Part shown: positions 33,702-43,060 of the stretch, piece after piece
Position numbering within the stretch: position 1 is the stretch's first letter
Layout of the letters: each line of letters opens with the position of its first letter
Source: Megamonas hypermegale
GTDB lineage: Bacteria > Bacillota > Negativicutes > Selenomonadales > Selenomonadaceae
Reading direction: 5' to 3'
DNA: 64,000 nucleotides
Assembly: GCA_002314325.1 (NCBI GenBank)
Contig: DCFC01000013.1
Coordinates: 1-64,000 of the forward strand
Notes under the pieces: model-generated
The model's database searches: none
Told to the model about the DNA's origin: nothing
What the model saw: only the letters and a program-made list of their open reading frames with translations
Translations under genes and position numbers: made by a program

Positions 33702-35710
33702 AAGTACGTGAATTGGTTGCAAGGTTCAGTTTTCAGTCGGAAGGATTGAATAAAGTAAAAAACGGTATGCAAAATCTAATTGATAAAATGCGACAGGCAG
33801 ATAAGCAGGCTATGTATACCGAAAAACAGCTGAAGGAAATGGGCGCATTCCAGGATAAACTGGGACGCTGGCACAGCTCCAACGGCAAATTTTTAAAAAT
33901 AGACGCCGATACTTCACGTGCAAGAGCAAATATCTTAGGACTGCAAAACAGTATGCAGTCTTTAGCAAACGGTGCGAAAATGGTCGGTCAGGCTCTGGTG
34001 GCAGCTTTTGCTGTTGATAGGATTGTTGCCTTTACACAGGCTATTCAAAAATCAGCTGATGAAATGATGAACTTAGACGGTAGGCTGCGAACGATAACGA
34101 AGACGGATGAAGAACGTTTCGGAATAGAAGATAGATTATACGATTTATCACAGCAGAACCGACAGGGCATGAAAGAAATGGGAAATCTGTATTTTAAGAT
34201 TGCCAACGGTACGAAGAAATACGGCTTTAACAATGATGATTTCATGCGGGCAACCGATATTGTATCAAAATCTTTAACGATTGGCGGTGCGAGTACTGCT
34301 GAAGCTCAAAGCACGATACTACAATTAGGCCAGGCACTCGGCAGCGGCTTTCTTATGGGTGATGAACTGAACTCACTCAATGAAAATGCTCAACCGCTAA
34401 TGCAGAAAATCGCTGAATACTTCGGCAAGGATATTGGCGAGCTGAAAGAAATGGGGTCGCAGCGTGAGCTGAAATCCGAAGATATCATGAGAGCTATTTT
34501 AGCTGCTGGCGACGCTATGGACGCTGATTTTGCTAAAATGCCGACAACTATCGGTCAATCGTTACAGCAGATAGAAAATCTTTGGAACAGATTTACACAG
34601 CGATTGGAACGCGGAACAGGTGTATTCAGCTTTATTGCCAAAGCTATATCCAATAATGTTATGTATATTTCCGGTGTAATAAATGATTTATTTACTTTGA
34701 TGGACAGTTATGACGGCAGTCAGGAATGGCTTGATAACTTTCAAGATAAATATCCTGTTTTATTTGCACTATACGAAGGTTTTTCTGCATTGAAAGATGT
34801 CATTATGGATATTGCAGGTGTGTTTAAACCTCTTGTAGATGAAATAAACAGCTTAGATACTGCGGATTTTCTGGAAATCGGTAATTCGATAAAACAAATA
34901 TTCAGCGGAATATCTCCGACAATAGAACCTGCTTGGCAAGCTATTTCCCGATTGGCATCCGATTTATTTCCATTATTAAAAAATGCTTTCATTTCACTTA
35001 CTCCGTTTGTTGCTGAAGGATTTGGTATTTTAGCCAGTCTATTAGGTACGATAATCGAAGCGTTTACATGGGTGATAAATCTGGTAGCGGATTTTATAGA
35101 AGAAAATCAGGAATTTGCTCAACTGATTGTTACCATAGGAGCGATTATTTTAACGTCTATCTATGCCGGTTTTATTGCTGTTGCCGGAGCTATAGGATTT
35201 GTTATAGAAGCCGTTTCATGGTGTTATGAGCAATTAGTTATTTTGAAAGATTTAGTTGCTGAAGGATTATCTGCTGCTTTTATGTGGGCGTTGGAAGTTG
35301 TTTCAATGTTTTTTGCATGGCTAGCTCAGGGTTTGAGCGGCGCACTTGCAAGTATCGCGCAGTTTTTCGGAAATCTTATCGCAGGTGCTTTTCAGGCGGC
35401 AGGCGCACTTATAACCGGTTTTGGTAATGCAATTAATTCCGTTAAAAGTTTCTTTGCTGATTTGGGTTCTTTTGCGTTAGGAATTTTACAGGAAATCGCA
35501 AATGCTATACAGACATGGGTAATGGATAAAATACAATGGGCAATAGACGGTATTAACAACCTTAAAAGTTTTGCAGGAAGCATACTGGACGGCATAGGCA
35601 GCGGCATATCCAACGCTTATACAAATATGACGCAGAATAATACGTATAATCTAAATTCCGAAGAACAGTTGGCAACAGCGATACGAGGACAAAGTTATTT
35701 TTATCCGTAA
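33698..35710 (+). CDS. Tail tape measure protein
   Basis: A 670-residue protein that sets tail length and may form a membrane channel. The N-terminal half is coiled-coil-like (KMRQADKQAMYTEKQLKEMGAF) with the tape-measure signature LGQALGSGFLMGDELNSLNENAQPLMQKIAEYFG (~205-240). The C-terminal half has several hydrophobic helices (~440-600). GTG 33698 follows GAAAGGGGG. Confidence 0.93.
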   Translation: MKVRELVARFSFQSEGLNKVKNGMQNLIDKMRQADKQAMYTEKQLKEMGAFQDKLGRWHSSNGKFLKIDADTSRARANILGLQNSMQSLANGAKMVGQALVAAFAVDRIVAFTQAIQKSADEMMNLDGRLRTITKTDEERFGIEDRLYDLSQQNRQGMKEMGNLYFKIANGTKKYGFNNDDFMRATDIVSKSLTIGGASTAEAQSTILQLGQALGSGFLMGDELNSLNENAQPLMQKIAEYFGKDIGELKEMGSQRELKSEDIMRAILAAGDAMDADFAKMPTTIGQSLQQIENLWNRFTQRLERGTGVFSFIAKAISNNVMYISGVINDLFTLMDSYDGSQEWLDNFQDKYPVLFALYEGFSALKDVIMDIAGVFKPLVDEINSLDTADFLEIGNSIKQIFSGISPTIEPAWQAISRLASDLFPLLKNAFISLTPFVAEGFGILASLLGTIIEAFTWVINLVADFIEENQEFAQLIVTIGAIILTSIYAGFIAVAGAIGFVIEAVSWCYEQLVILKDLVAEGLSAAFMWALEVVSMFFAWLAQGLSGALASIAQFFGNLIAGAFQAAGALITGFGNAINSVKSFFADLGSFALGILQEIANAIQTWVMDKIQWAIDGINNLKSFAGSILDGIGSGISNAYTNMTQNNTYNLNSEEQLATAIRGQSYFYP

Positions 35711-35721
35711 GGAGTGATTAA

Positions 35722-36447
35722 ATGGCGGATTATGGATTATTAAACAATATGCAAGGTTCAATGTCCGGCACTATGCCTTCACTTCTCAGACAGATAACAA
35801 CACCTTGCAAAATAGGTGATACATTAGAAATTGATGTACTGAAAGAATACGAAGTAACCTTTGAAAGTGAAGTTACTGAAAATCCCGTTGAAACCGGCTT
35901 TGTTGTAGCCGACCATGTAATAAGAAAACCGCTATCTTTGAAATTAACGGCGGTATTCACACCGACACCCGTTACTTTTCTAAGTCATTTTGGCGGCGCA
36001 CCGAACGTGAACCGCCTTGGTGATGTAGCTAATGCCCTAATGCAGATTTATCAAAAAGCCGACCCTGTAACAGTTACATTGCATGACGCGATTTATGACG
36101 ATATGGTAATGCTCACGGCTCCACTCAGGCGGAATGTTCAAACCGGTATCTGCTATGAGATGGAGCTTAATTTTAAGCATGTTGTAGTCGTGGAACAACG
36201 GACGGAAGAAGTACCGGAAGAGTACGCCAGCAACGACGCGCAAGGAAAAGCAGGGCAGACCGAAAAAGACGGCGGCACCGCTGAACAGAAAGATATCGGC
36301 ACGGGCATGACAACCGTCGCTAATACGGCAACGGTAAATATAAGCAGCTTACAGGCGGATTACAATGCTAACGGCGATATCAGCACAGGAAGGGAAATTA
36401 CTGCTACCGTGGCGGCCGTTTCAATTATTTCCGCCCTGCAATATTAG
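35722..36447 (+). CDS. Baseplate protein, Dit-like N-terminus
   Basis: A 241-residue protein (LEIDVLKEYEVTFESEVTENPVETGFVVADHVIRKPLSLKLTAVFTPTPVTF) of the baseplate component that follows the tape measure in DUF3383-type phages. The C-terminal ~70 residues are low-complexity and polar. Confidence 0.75.
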   Translation: MADYGLLNNMQGSMSGTMPSLLRQITTPCKIGDTLEIDVLKEYEVTFESEVTENPVETGFVVADHVIRKPLSLKLTAVFTPTPVTFLSHFGGAPNVNRLGDVANALMQIYQKADPVTVTLHDAIYDDMVMLTAPLRRNVQTGICYEMELNFKHVVVVEQRTEEVPEEYASNDAQGKAGQTEKDGGTAEQKDIGTGMTTVANTATVNISSLQADYNANGDISTGREITATVAAVSIISALQY

Positions 36448-36458
36448 GAGGGTGAAAA

Positions 36459-36800
36459 ATGATACAGATAAGTATGACGGATGCTAATGATTTTGTACAG
36501 TCGGTCACACTTGACAATACCGTTTATAAACTGCATTTTGCTTACAATGATGTATTTAAAGGATGGAGCATGGATATACGCGACAGTCAAAACACTGATA
36601 TAGTACGAAGTATTCGTATCGTGCCGAATTTTCCGCTCTTAAGCCAATATAAGCGACATTTAGACATAAAAGGCGAAATAGTGGCCACCGTAACGACAGA
36701 TATGCAAAATATCGGCAGAGATGATTTCATAAACGGTAAAGCAAGTTTAGTTTATGTATCAGGGAGTGAATTAAATGCAATACTGGAAACGGCAGTATAA
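36459..36800 (+). CDS. Baseplate plug protein
   Basis: A 113-residue beta-rich protein (VQSVTLDNTVYKLHFAYNDVFKGWSMDIRDSQNTDIVRSIRIVPNFPLL) of the baseplate plug family. It overlaps the hub gene by 26 bp. Confidence 0.78.
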   Translation: MIQISMTDANDFVQSVTLDNTVYKLHFAYNDVFKGWSMDIRDSQNTDIVRSIRIVPNFPLLSQYKRHLDIKGEIVATVTTDMQNIGRDDFINGKASLVYVSGSELNAILETAV

Positions 36801-37686
36801 AGTGGCTTTTCCCGGTATTGGGTATGCTTTTTCCAATATCGATAACAGAAACGGCTTAAAAATCGAATTCGATATCAACAAGGATTTGACTAAGGAAACA
36901 AATAAATCTGTATTGAAAATCTATAATCTTAGTGATGAAACAAGAAAGGCATTAGAGCTATCTGATATTCTATGTGAAATTTACGCAGGATATGAAAAAA
37001 CAACGGGACCAGTAAAGATGTTTGTCGGCAATACGTTGCAGGTTCATACTAAAAACAGCGGTAAAGACGTTGTAACTGAGTTTCGACTTGCCGACGGCGG
37101 GACAGCTATCCGCGATTGTGAAATAAGCCTGTCTTTCCCGCCGAATACACCGGGAAATACGATAATAAACGCTATAGCCAGCAATATGGGACTTGCCGTA
37201 ATTTACGGACAGGGAGCAACATTCGGGACATTTACAAACGGTTATTCTTTTATCGGCAACGGCGCTGAGGCATTGTCTGAAATATGTTATGGCAGTGGTG
37301 TAAAATGGTCCATTCAAAACGGCGTTCTGCAAATAATTTTAGAAGAAGGCATATTGCAAAACAGAGGTGTAGTTTTTGCCAAAGACAGCGGGCTTATCGG
37401 TTCACCGGAACGGATTATAAAATCCAATCCAAAGCCGGATAAGGAAACGCCGAAACGTAAAAGAAAACGCAAAGAGAAAAAAGACCGCGCCGAAAAACAA
37501 GCAGGCTGGAAGATAAAAACATTATTAGCTCCGTCTGTTCTGCCGGGTGATGCCGTGAAAGTTGAAAGTGAAATTATTACCGGCTGGTTCCGTGTTGAAG
37601 CTGTAAAACACAGCGGCGATAGCATGGGGAATGATTGGACGAGTGAATTTGATTTGATAGAAAGGCTGACTTATGCAAACGGATAA
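36775..37686 (+). CDS. Baseplate hub protein
   Basis: A 303-residue hub (GLKIEFDINKDLTKETNKSVLKIYNLSDETRKALE, CEIYAGYEKTTGPVKMFVGNTL). A Lys/Arg-rich patch of ~25 residues at about 225-245 (KETPKRKRKRKEKKDRAEKQ) interrupts the C-terminal half and may be a flexible linker. It corresponds to the gp27/gpD-type hub. Confidence 0.8.
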   Translation: MQYWKRQYKVAFPGIGYAFSNIDNRNGLKIEFDINKDLTKETNKSVLKIYNLSDETRKALELSDILCEIYAGYEKTTGPVKMFVGNTLQVHTKNSGKDVVTEFRLADGGTAIRDCEISLSFPPNTPGNTIINAIASNMGLAVIYGQGATFGTFTNGYSFIGNGAEALSEICYGSGVKWSIQNGVLQIILEEGILQNRGVVFAKDSGLIGSPERIIKSNPKPDKETPKRKRKRKEKKDRAEKQAGWKIKTLLAPSVLPGDAVKVESEIITGWFRVEAVKHSGDSMGNDWTSEFDLIERLTYANG

Positions 37687-38269
37687 TGAAATAAAAGATG
37701 TAATCGGCGGTTGGATTGATAATAAGATAAACAATGTACATACCGCATTGCCCGGTAAAATTGTTGAGTACAATCCGGCAACAAACAGAGCCAGCGTCCA
37801 ACCGGTCGGAACGTATCAGACAGCGGATTATAGAGAACTTGCCTACCCTGTTATTTATAATGTGCCGGTACAGTTTCCAATCGGCATGGGTGGCAGTGCA
37901 GGGTGTACGTTTCCGTTAAGCACAGGAGACGGCTGTTTACTCATATTCGCCGAACGACAGACAGACAACTTTATAAGTCAAAACAATAATTCCGACGATA
38001 TACGCACGCACTCACTGAATGACGCACTATGTATTCCCGGATTATATACAGATGCTACGCAGAGTAATATTGAACACTCGAGCAGCGTCTGTTTGTTTAA
38101 TGGCGGTTCTATGGTTCAACTTACCGGTAGCGGATTTAGCGGCACGCTGGCAGACGGAACTACTTTTAATTTCGGCGGCGGTGATTTGACTGTAAACGGT
38201 ATAAGTCTTGTCCATCACACACACGGCAACGTCGAAAACGGTGGTGGAAATACGGGACAGCCACAGTAA
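37673..38269 (+). CDS. Gp138-type membrane-puncturing spike
   Basis: A 198-residue central spike. The N-terminal OB-like domain contains GKIVEYNPATNRASVQP and CLLIFAERQTDNF. The tail narrows through GGSMVQLTGSGFSGTLADGTTFNFGG to the tip HHTHGNVENGGGNTGQPQ, whose H-x-H is the usual iron-binding apex. It pierces the outer membrane on contraction, which fits a diderm host. Confidence 0.88.
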   Translation: MQTDNEIKDVIGGWIDNKINNVHTALPGKIVEYNPATNRASVQPVGTYQTADYRELAYPVIYNVPVQFPIGMGGSAGCTFPLSTGDGCLLIFAERQTDNFISQNNNSDDIRTHSLNDALCIPGLYTDATQSNIEHSSSVCLFNGGSMVQLTGSGFSGTLADGTTFNFGGGDLTVNGISLVHHTHGNVENGGGNTGQPQ

Positions 38270-38282
38270 AGAAGGTGATTTA

Positions 38283-38660
38283 TTGGCTTATGATATAGCA
38301 CTCAATATAGCATCTAATGATTTAGTTATAAAAAATAATGACTTGATTTTAATTGATAACGCTGAACGGGTGGCACAGCAGGTACTTATAACGCTTCGTT
38401 TCTGGTTCGGTGAATGGTTTTTAGATACACGGGAAGGCGTTCCATATCTTGAATATGTATTAGTTAAAAATCCGAACATGAGCCATATACGGCAGATTTT
38501 AACGGAAAAAATCCAGAGTGTTGAAGGTGTGAAAAGCATAGTATCGCTAGATTTTGATTTCAGGCGTGTTACTCGTGAACTGTATGTAGATTTTGAAATT
38601 GATACCGATTATGGACTAATTACAGAAAGGGCGGTGTTAGGATATGGCGGACGAGGTTAA
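38283..38660 (+). CDS. Baseplate wedge protein, gp25/DUF2634-like
   Basis: About 125 residues (DLVIKNNDLILIDNAERVAQQVLITLRFWFGEWFLDTREGVPYLEYVLVKNP). TTG 38283 follows AAGAAGGTG by five bases; a longer form from 38208 would run through the spike gene's end. Anchors the wedge with the J protein encoded next. Confidence 0.85.
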   Translation: MAYDIALNIASNDLVIKNNDLILIDNAERVAQQVLITLRFWFGEWFLDTREGVPYLEYVLVKNPNMSHIRQILTEKIQSVEGVKSIVSLDFDFRRVTRELYVDFEIDTDYGLITERAVLGYGGRG

Positions 38661-40077
38661 ATACGGATTAAGTCCTGAAGGATTTAAAAGAAAAAGACTG
38701 CCGGAAATAATAGACAGTCTGGTACAGCGTACAAGCGATAAACTGGGTATATCTATTCAATCCGGTGCCAATTCTATTTTCGGGCAACTGTACGGAATTA
38801 TCGGTTACGAACTTGCTGATATTTGGGAGCAGACGGAAAATGTCTATTATGCCATGTATCCTAATACGGCAACGGGAACATCTTTGACCAACGCCGCGGC
38901 ACTTACGGCAATAACACCGATAGAAGCGGAACGAACGGAAATAATCTGCTTGTGTACAGGAACTGACCAGACGCTTATTCCTTCAAACAGTCAAATTCAG
39001 GATAAGGATAGCAATACTTATACAAATAATGATGATGTATATATAGATAAAAATAACGCTTCTAAGGTTGAAATAACTATAGATACTATTACAACCGGTA
39101 CAACATACAGCTTGACAATTAATGGCCAAACACAGGACTATACTGCAAAATCGGAAGATGATATTTCCACTGTCTTGACAACTTTATACAGCGGTTTTTC
39201 TTTTAATGACATAAATTTTGATTTAACAAATAACATTCTTACAATATCTACGGCAGATGAAGAAAAAACCATGAAAATAAGTGTAAACAATTTAAAAATA
39301 CAGTCTGTTTCCACACCAATAAGTTTTTACTGTGATATTTACGGTTCCATAAACCCGGGAATAGGCACAGTGGACACGATAAATACGGCGATAAACGGCT
39401 GGGACAGCGTAAGCAATATAAAAAATATAGTAGGCAGAGACGCTGAAACAGATACAGAGCTTAGACAGCGCTGGTCGCAGTCCGTATACGCCAGAGCCAG
39501 CAACATGATAGAAGCAATACAGGCAAATGTATACAGACGTGTTGACGGTGTAACTTCCTGTTTAGTTACTGAAAATAATACAGACACAATAGACAGCGAC
39601 GGCCTTTTGCCGCACAGCATAAAAGTAATCGTTGAAGGTGGCGACGAACAGGAAATAGCTGAAACAATATATCAATATTCCTGTCGAGGCATAGATTTCA
39701 ATGGTGAAATAGAAAAAAGTGTGCGCGACAGCGCAGGTGTAACACACGTAATAAAATTTGCTAGACCAGTTGCTGTTAAAGTATGGCTAAAAATAGAAAT
39801 AACAAAAGACACTGAAACAGAATGGGGCAACAATAACATAAATGAAATAAGAGAGCTTATTTTAGAACAGACAAACAATATAACAGTCGGGCAGGATGTA
39901 ATTTTACAAAAATTTATAGGCACATTATATAACAATATACAAGGTATTGCATTTATTAGTATAACGGCATGTACCGGAGAGGTGGCAGGAGAATATAAGC
40001 AAGAAAATATAATAATAAAACCAACGGAGAAAGCCTCGTTTGATTTATCCAGAATTGAGGTGCAAATAAATGATTGA
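38644..40077 (+). CDS. Baseplate protein J
   Basis: A 477-residue baseplate J-like protein (LGISIQSGANSIFGQLYGIIGYELADIWEQTENVYYAMYPNTATGTSL, GRDAETDTELRQRWSQS). A ~100-residue insert near residues 130-220 has an Ig-like or strand-rich look and divides the usual J fold. It overlaps the following gene by 8 bp. Confidence 0.9.
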   Translation: MADEVKYGLSPEGFKRKRLPEIIDSLVQRTSDKLGISIQSGANSIFGQLYGIIGYELADIWEQTENVYYAMYPNTATGTSLTNAAALTAITPIEAERTEIICLCTGTDQTLIPSNSQIQDKDSNTYTNNDDVYIDKNNASKVEITIDTITTGTTYSLTINGQTQDYTAKSEDDISTVLTTLYSGFSFNDINFDLTNNILTISTADEEKTMKISVNNLKIQSVSTPISFYCDIYGSINPGIGTVDTINTAINGWDSVSNIKNIVGRDAETDTELRQRWSQSVYARASNMIEAIQANVYRRVDGVTSCLVTENNTDTIDSDGLLPHSIKVIVEGGDEQEIAETIYQYSCRGIDFNGEIEKSVRDSAGVTHVIKFARPVAVKVWLKIEITKDTETEWGNNNINEIRELILEQTNNITVGQDVILQKFIGTLYNNIQGIAFISITACTGEVAGEYKQENIIIKPTEKASFDLSRIEVQIND

Positions 40078-40723
40078 CCGATATGAACGTATGATAAAAC
40101 ATTTATTAGCACAGTTTTTTAACACTGAAATATTAAAAGCCATGTTTTATGCCGTATCTGAAGAGTTGGCAGAAATAGATGTTGCTCTTGATGATTTGCA
40201 AAACAAAAGATGGATTGATACTGGTGAAGGCGTGCAACTAGATGGTATCGGGCAAATTGTAAGCAGAGATAGAAATCTTACAAATACAATAGCACTGTCC
40301 TTTTTTGGCTTCGAGGGGCAGTTAAACACTAAAGGCTTTGGACAAGCAAGGTTTAAAAGTTATGATGAACCGTATTTAGCAAGCATGAAGTTATCTGATA
40401 CGGAATACAGAATGTTCTTATGGGCAAAGGTATTTAAAAATAATACTTTTGCTTACGGAAATGATACTTTGCGTTCTTTGCAATATATATTTAACACTAA
40501 AAATATATTAATTCAGAATGCCGGTAACGCAAAAATAAATATCGGTATCGGGAGAAAATTAACAGACAATGAAAAATTATTATTAGGACAAATGGAATTA
40601 TTCGTTAAGCCTGCCGGAGTAGGCTTAATTTTTTTGTCTGAATTTGAAGGATATGTATTTGGGTTTGAAGGTCAAATGTATGCTAAAGGATTTGGACAGG
40701 CTCCATTTGCTTCAGCTTTCTAA
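40070..40723 (+). CDS. Baseplate-to-fibre protein, DUF2612
   Basis: A 217-residue protein (QLDGIGQIVSRDR, FFGFEGQLNTKGFGQARFKSY, and a repeated FGFEGQMYAKGFGQAPF at the C-terminus). It corresponds to the protein that links baseplate J and tail fibre. The FGFEGQ motif occurs twice, ~120 residues apart. Confidence 0.78.
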   Translation: MIDRYERMIKHLLAQFFNTEILKAMFYAVSEELAEIDVALDDLQNKRWIDTGEGVQLDGIGQIVSRDRNLTNTIALSFFGFEGQLNTKGFGQARFKSYDEPYLASMKLSDTEYRMFLWAKVFKNNTFAYGNDTLRSLQYIFNTKNILIQNAGNAKINIGIGRKLTDNEKLLLGQMELFVKPAGVGLIFLSEFEGYVFGFEGQMYAKGFGQAPFASAF

Positions 40724-40741
40724 CAAAGGAGATGTTTTTTT

Positions 40742-41449
40742 ATGGCACAAGATTATAATAAAATATTTGCTTCTGGCGCGTCGTCCACTCAAGAGTGGAC
40801 GGATGAAAACTATTTGAAAGGATGGGGGTATTTAGGACAGACGCCGCCGCCATATCAGCTGTTTGACGCGCTGTTTAAACGACTGGATTTAAAAACTCAG
40901 GAGTTAAACTCAAATCAAAATAATATTGCTAATAATTATTTGCCATTGACAGGTGGAACAATGGATGGTTTACTTAGTCTTTTTGCCGGTTCTACGATAC
41001 CGACACCAGATGCAGGTGATAACAGCAAAAAAATAGTAAATTCCGAGTGGGTGCAAACGTGGGTTAAGAATTTTATAAATGCGCTAGATGGTAATTTACA
41101 AGTACAATGGAGTAGCAGCACATTCACCGTGCCAGCATTAGGCATTACCGGATTAATGGCACAAAACGGCTATATTAGTCTTGGTAAGCTGTTTGGCGGT
41201 CTAATTCTACAGTGGGGAATAGTAAATGTTTCTACGATTGTTCAAACATATTATGTTACGGGAACAAAGACGTTAGCCATTTCTTTTAAATCACCTTTTA
41301 TAGCCGTAGCAACACATAGAGGTGCAGGCTCAAGTACAACTGTAGTAAATAGACTTGATACTACAATAATAGGAGCAAGATTGGGAATGCCTGGAGAAAA
41401 ACCCATAAAATTACCGTGGGCTGCTCATTATATTGCTATAGGTATTTAA
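40742..41449 (+). CDS. Tail fibre with switchable receptor-binding tip
   Basis: A 235-residue fibre. Residues 1-156 are constant (DYNKIFASGASSTQEWTDENYLKGWGYLGQTPPPYQLFDALFKRLDL near the N-terminus; NNYLPLTGGTMDG in the middle). Residue 157 starts QWG, encoded by the recombination site at 41209-41218; the remaining 79 residues are a gp53-like C-terminal domain ending HYIAIGI. Seven other versions of that domain lie downstream at copies of the same site. AAAGGAG precedes ATG 40742. Confidence 0.9.
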   Translation: MAQDYNKIFASGASSTQEWTDENYLKGWGYLGQTPPPYQLFDALFKRLDLKTQELNSNQNNIANNYLPLTGGTMDGLLSLFAGSTIPTPDAGDNSKKIVNSEWVQTWVKNFINALDGNLQVQWSSSTFTVPALGITGLMAQNGYISLGKLFGGLILQWGIVNVSTIVQTYYVTGTKTLAISFKSPFIAVATHRGAGSSTTVVNRLDTTIIGARLGMPGEKPIKLPWAAHYIAIGI

Positions 41450-41704
41450 ATTATTATATCCAATGGCAATCCATAAAACATTTGTTACGCTTGTTCCTGG
41501 AACATAAGTATGTCCTGTTTCATAGTCTATTAGTATTTGTAGTCCATTGGCGTTGGCGTTTTGAATGTATGGAACTATTACGATATCCGGTATATCACCG
41601 CTGTTAATAGTGGCATTACTCCAAAGATAACCGGGCATTGTAATATTAAAAGGTACTTGGTATGGTGTAGCATCTATTCGCATACTCACATTATTTCCCC
41701 ACTG
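41411..41704 (-). CDS. Silent fibre tip cassette A
   Basis: Starting QWGNNVSMRIDATPYQVPFN, it gives 97 residues and passes the usual end WIAIGYN by 13 residues before its stop at 41411. Its last codons are antisense to the end of the expressed tip. It has no start of its own. Confidence 0.8.
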   Translation of the reverse strand, partial: QWGNNVSMRIDATPYQVPFNITMPGYLWSNATINSGDIPDIVIVPYIQNANANGLQILIDYETGHTYVPGTSVTNVLWIAIGYNNLNTYSNIMSSPR

Positions 41705-41717
41705 TCGAATACCTGAA

Positions 41718-41948
41718 CAGTGGGGATTTAACAATAATATAACAGGCGGGAGCGATGATTATGATATAACTTATCCAATATCTTTCTCTAATTTTTCCGT
41801 AATCATGTCTTTTCCATATAATAGTTCTAAAGGTGATTCCTACGATTTTTTTGGTGTTATAAAAGGAACAGAAACATTACAAGGATGTACGGTACATTTT
41901 TCTCAAGGCAGCGGAATGGGTATTTATTTTTTGGTAATAGGAAGTTAA
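41718..41948 (+). CDS. Silent fibre tip cassette B, direct orientation
   Basis: A 76-residue tip starting QWGFNNNITGGSDDYDIT and ending IYFLVIGS. It is the only silent cassette on the + strand, so it would need two inversions to be expressed. Its TAA overlaps the opposite-strand stop of cassette C. Confidence 0.8.
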   Translation, partial: QWGFNNNITGGSDDYDITYPISFSNFSVIMSFPYNSSKGDSYDFFGVIKGTETLQGCTVHFSQGSGMGIYFLVIGS

Positions 41949-42166
41949 TATCCAATAGCAAACCAGTCTACGGTATGAGTCCCGGTTGTATTTTCATCGT
42001 CTTTCCCTACTTCAAAAGAATTTAGAGAAATTTTACTAAAACCTAATGCATAATTAACAGTTCGAGCAGCGTGAGAACCAGTTATTTTGTAAAATGAAAT
42101 AAACGTTATCGGTAAGTTTTGTAATACGTATTTTGCGTTAGAAGGAATAGTTGATGTTCCCCACTG
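41945..42166 (-). CDS. Silent fibre tip cassette C
   Basis: A 73-residue tip starting QWGTSTIPSNAKYVLQNLPI and ending DWFAIGY. Confidence 0.8.
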   Translation of the reverse strand, partial: QWGTSTIPSNAKYVLQNLPITFISFYKITGSHAARTVNYALGFSKISLNSFEVGKDDENTTGTHTVDWFAIGY

Positions 42167-42167
42167 T

Positions 42168-42368
42168 TTATACACCAAAAACAATATAGCTACACGATGT
42201 ATCAGGATAATTATTGTTTAAATAAATGGTATTGGTTGTTAAATCTCGTATTGTTGTGCTACTTGTAGAACTAGCTCCGGGACCCTCCACCGCGACACCT
42301 CTAAACGGCTGTTTGGTAAAAGTAATAGGTAAAGATAAAACAACATTTGCACTACCGTTTCCCCACTG
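42168..42368 (-). CDS. Silent fibre tip cassette D
   Basis: A 66-residue tip starting QWGNGSANVVLSLPITFTK and ending YIVFGV. The stop codon lies one base from the next site. Confidence 0.8.
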   Translation of the reverse strand, partial: QWGNGSANVVLSLPITFTKQPFRGVAVEGPGASSTSSTTIRDLTTNTIYLNNNYPDTSCSYIVFGV

Positions 42369-42581
42369 TTACTTACCACAAGCATACCATCTAATTGAGT
42401 GAGCAGTCTCTGCAGGGTCTGATAATCCCGTAACAAAATTTTTGTTTGTTATGTTAGCTACCTTAGATGGAAAGTTCGACGATGAACTGCTTGCTAATAC
42501 AGAAAAAACACTAGTAAAAGTTATTGCGAATGTTACAGTAATATCTTTTTCTTGATTTATATTTAAAATACTTCCCCACTG
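42369..42581 (-). CDS. Silent fibre tip cassette E
   Basis: A 70-residue tip starting QWGSILNINQEKDITVTF and ending RWYACGK. The terminal motif is the most divergent. Confidence 0.75.
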   Translation of the reverse strand, partial: QWGSILNINQEKDITVTFAITFTSVFSVLASSSSSNFPSKVANITNKNFVTGLSDPAETAHSIRWYACGK

Positions 42582-42582
42582 T

Positions 42583-42801
42583 TTAAAAGCCCGCAGTTAA
42601 GTAATCTATTGTAAACGTACCAGAAATTGTATTAGTTTTGCGTACCGTCAGTTTTGTAAGATTTCCGACGTTTACGCCGAAACTATCATGCCCATCTAGT
42701 GCTATATGTGTGGCTGTTGCTCTATAAAACTGTGTATATGCCACGGCAAGTGTATTTTCACCGGTTAAATTTCCGGGCTGTATCTCAATACTTCCCCACT
42801 G
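42583..42801 (-). CDS. Silent fibre tip cassette F
   Basis: A 72-residue tip starting QWGSIEIQPGNLTGENTL and ending DYLTAGF. The site flank (TAAACAGTGGGGAAGTATT) is shared with cassette E apart from the third base upstream. Confidence 0.78.
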   Translation of the reverse strand, partial: QWGSIEIQPGNLTGENTLAVAYTQFYRATATHIALDGHDSFGVNVGNLTKLTVRKTNTISGTFTIDYLTAGF

Positions 42802-42802
42802 T

Positions 42803-43060
42803 TTAGCATCCAATAGCAAACCAATTAAAAGTAGGATTTGAATCTGGTCTTGTTCCGCCGACGTCATTAATGCCGCGACCTCTAGCTCTAGCTTGATAAA
42901 GTCCGATTAATCCTATACCAATCAAAGATTGAATTATATTACCACTGGTATTATCTACATTGAAAACATCTGTTGCAGTTATTATCCCTAGATTTTTAAA
43001 GGCAATCGGTAGAGAAAATAACGCATAATTATTACCAGCACATGTAGCTGTTCCCCACTG
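42803..43060 (-). CDS. Silent fibre tip cassette G
   Basis: An 85-residue tip starting QWGTATCAGNNYALFSLPI and ending NWFAIGC. It is the outermost cassette. Confidence 0.8.
   Translation of the reverse strand, partial: QWGTATCAGNNYALFSLPIAFKNLGIITATDVFNVDNTSGNIIQSLIGIGLIGLYQARARGRGINDVGGTRPDSNPTFNWFAIGC

Noticed and set aside
41416..41607. Short + strand frame after the fibre stop
   Set aside because: It is antisense to fibre cassette A, which fits the cassette pattern far better.
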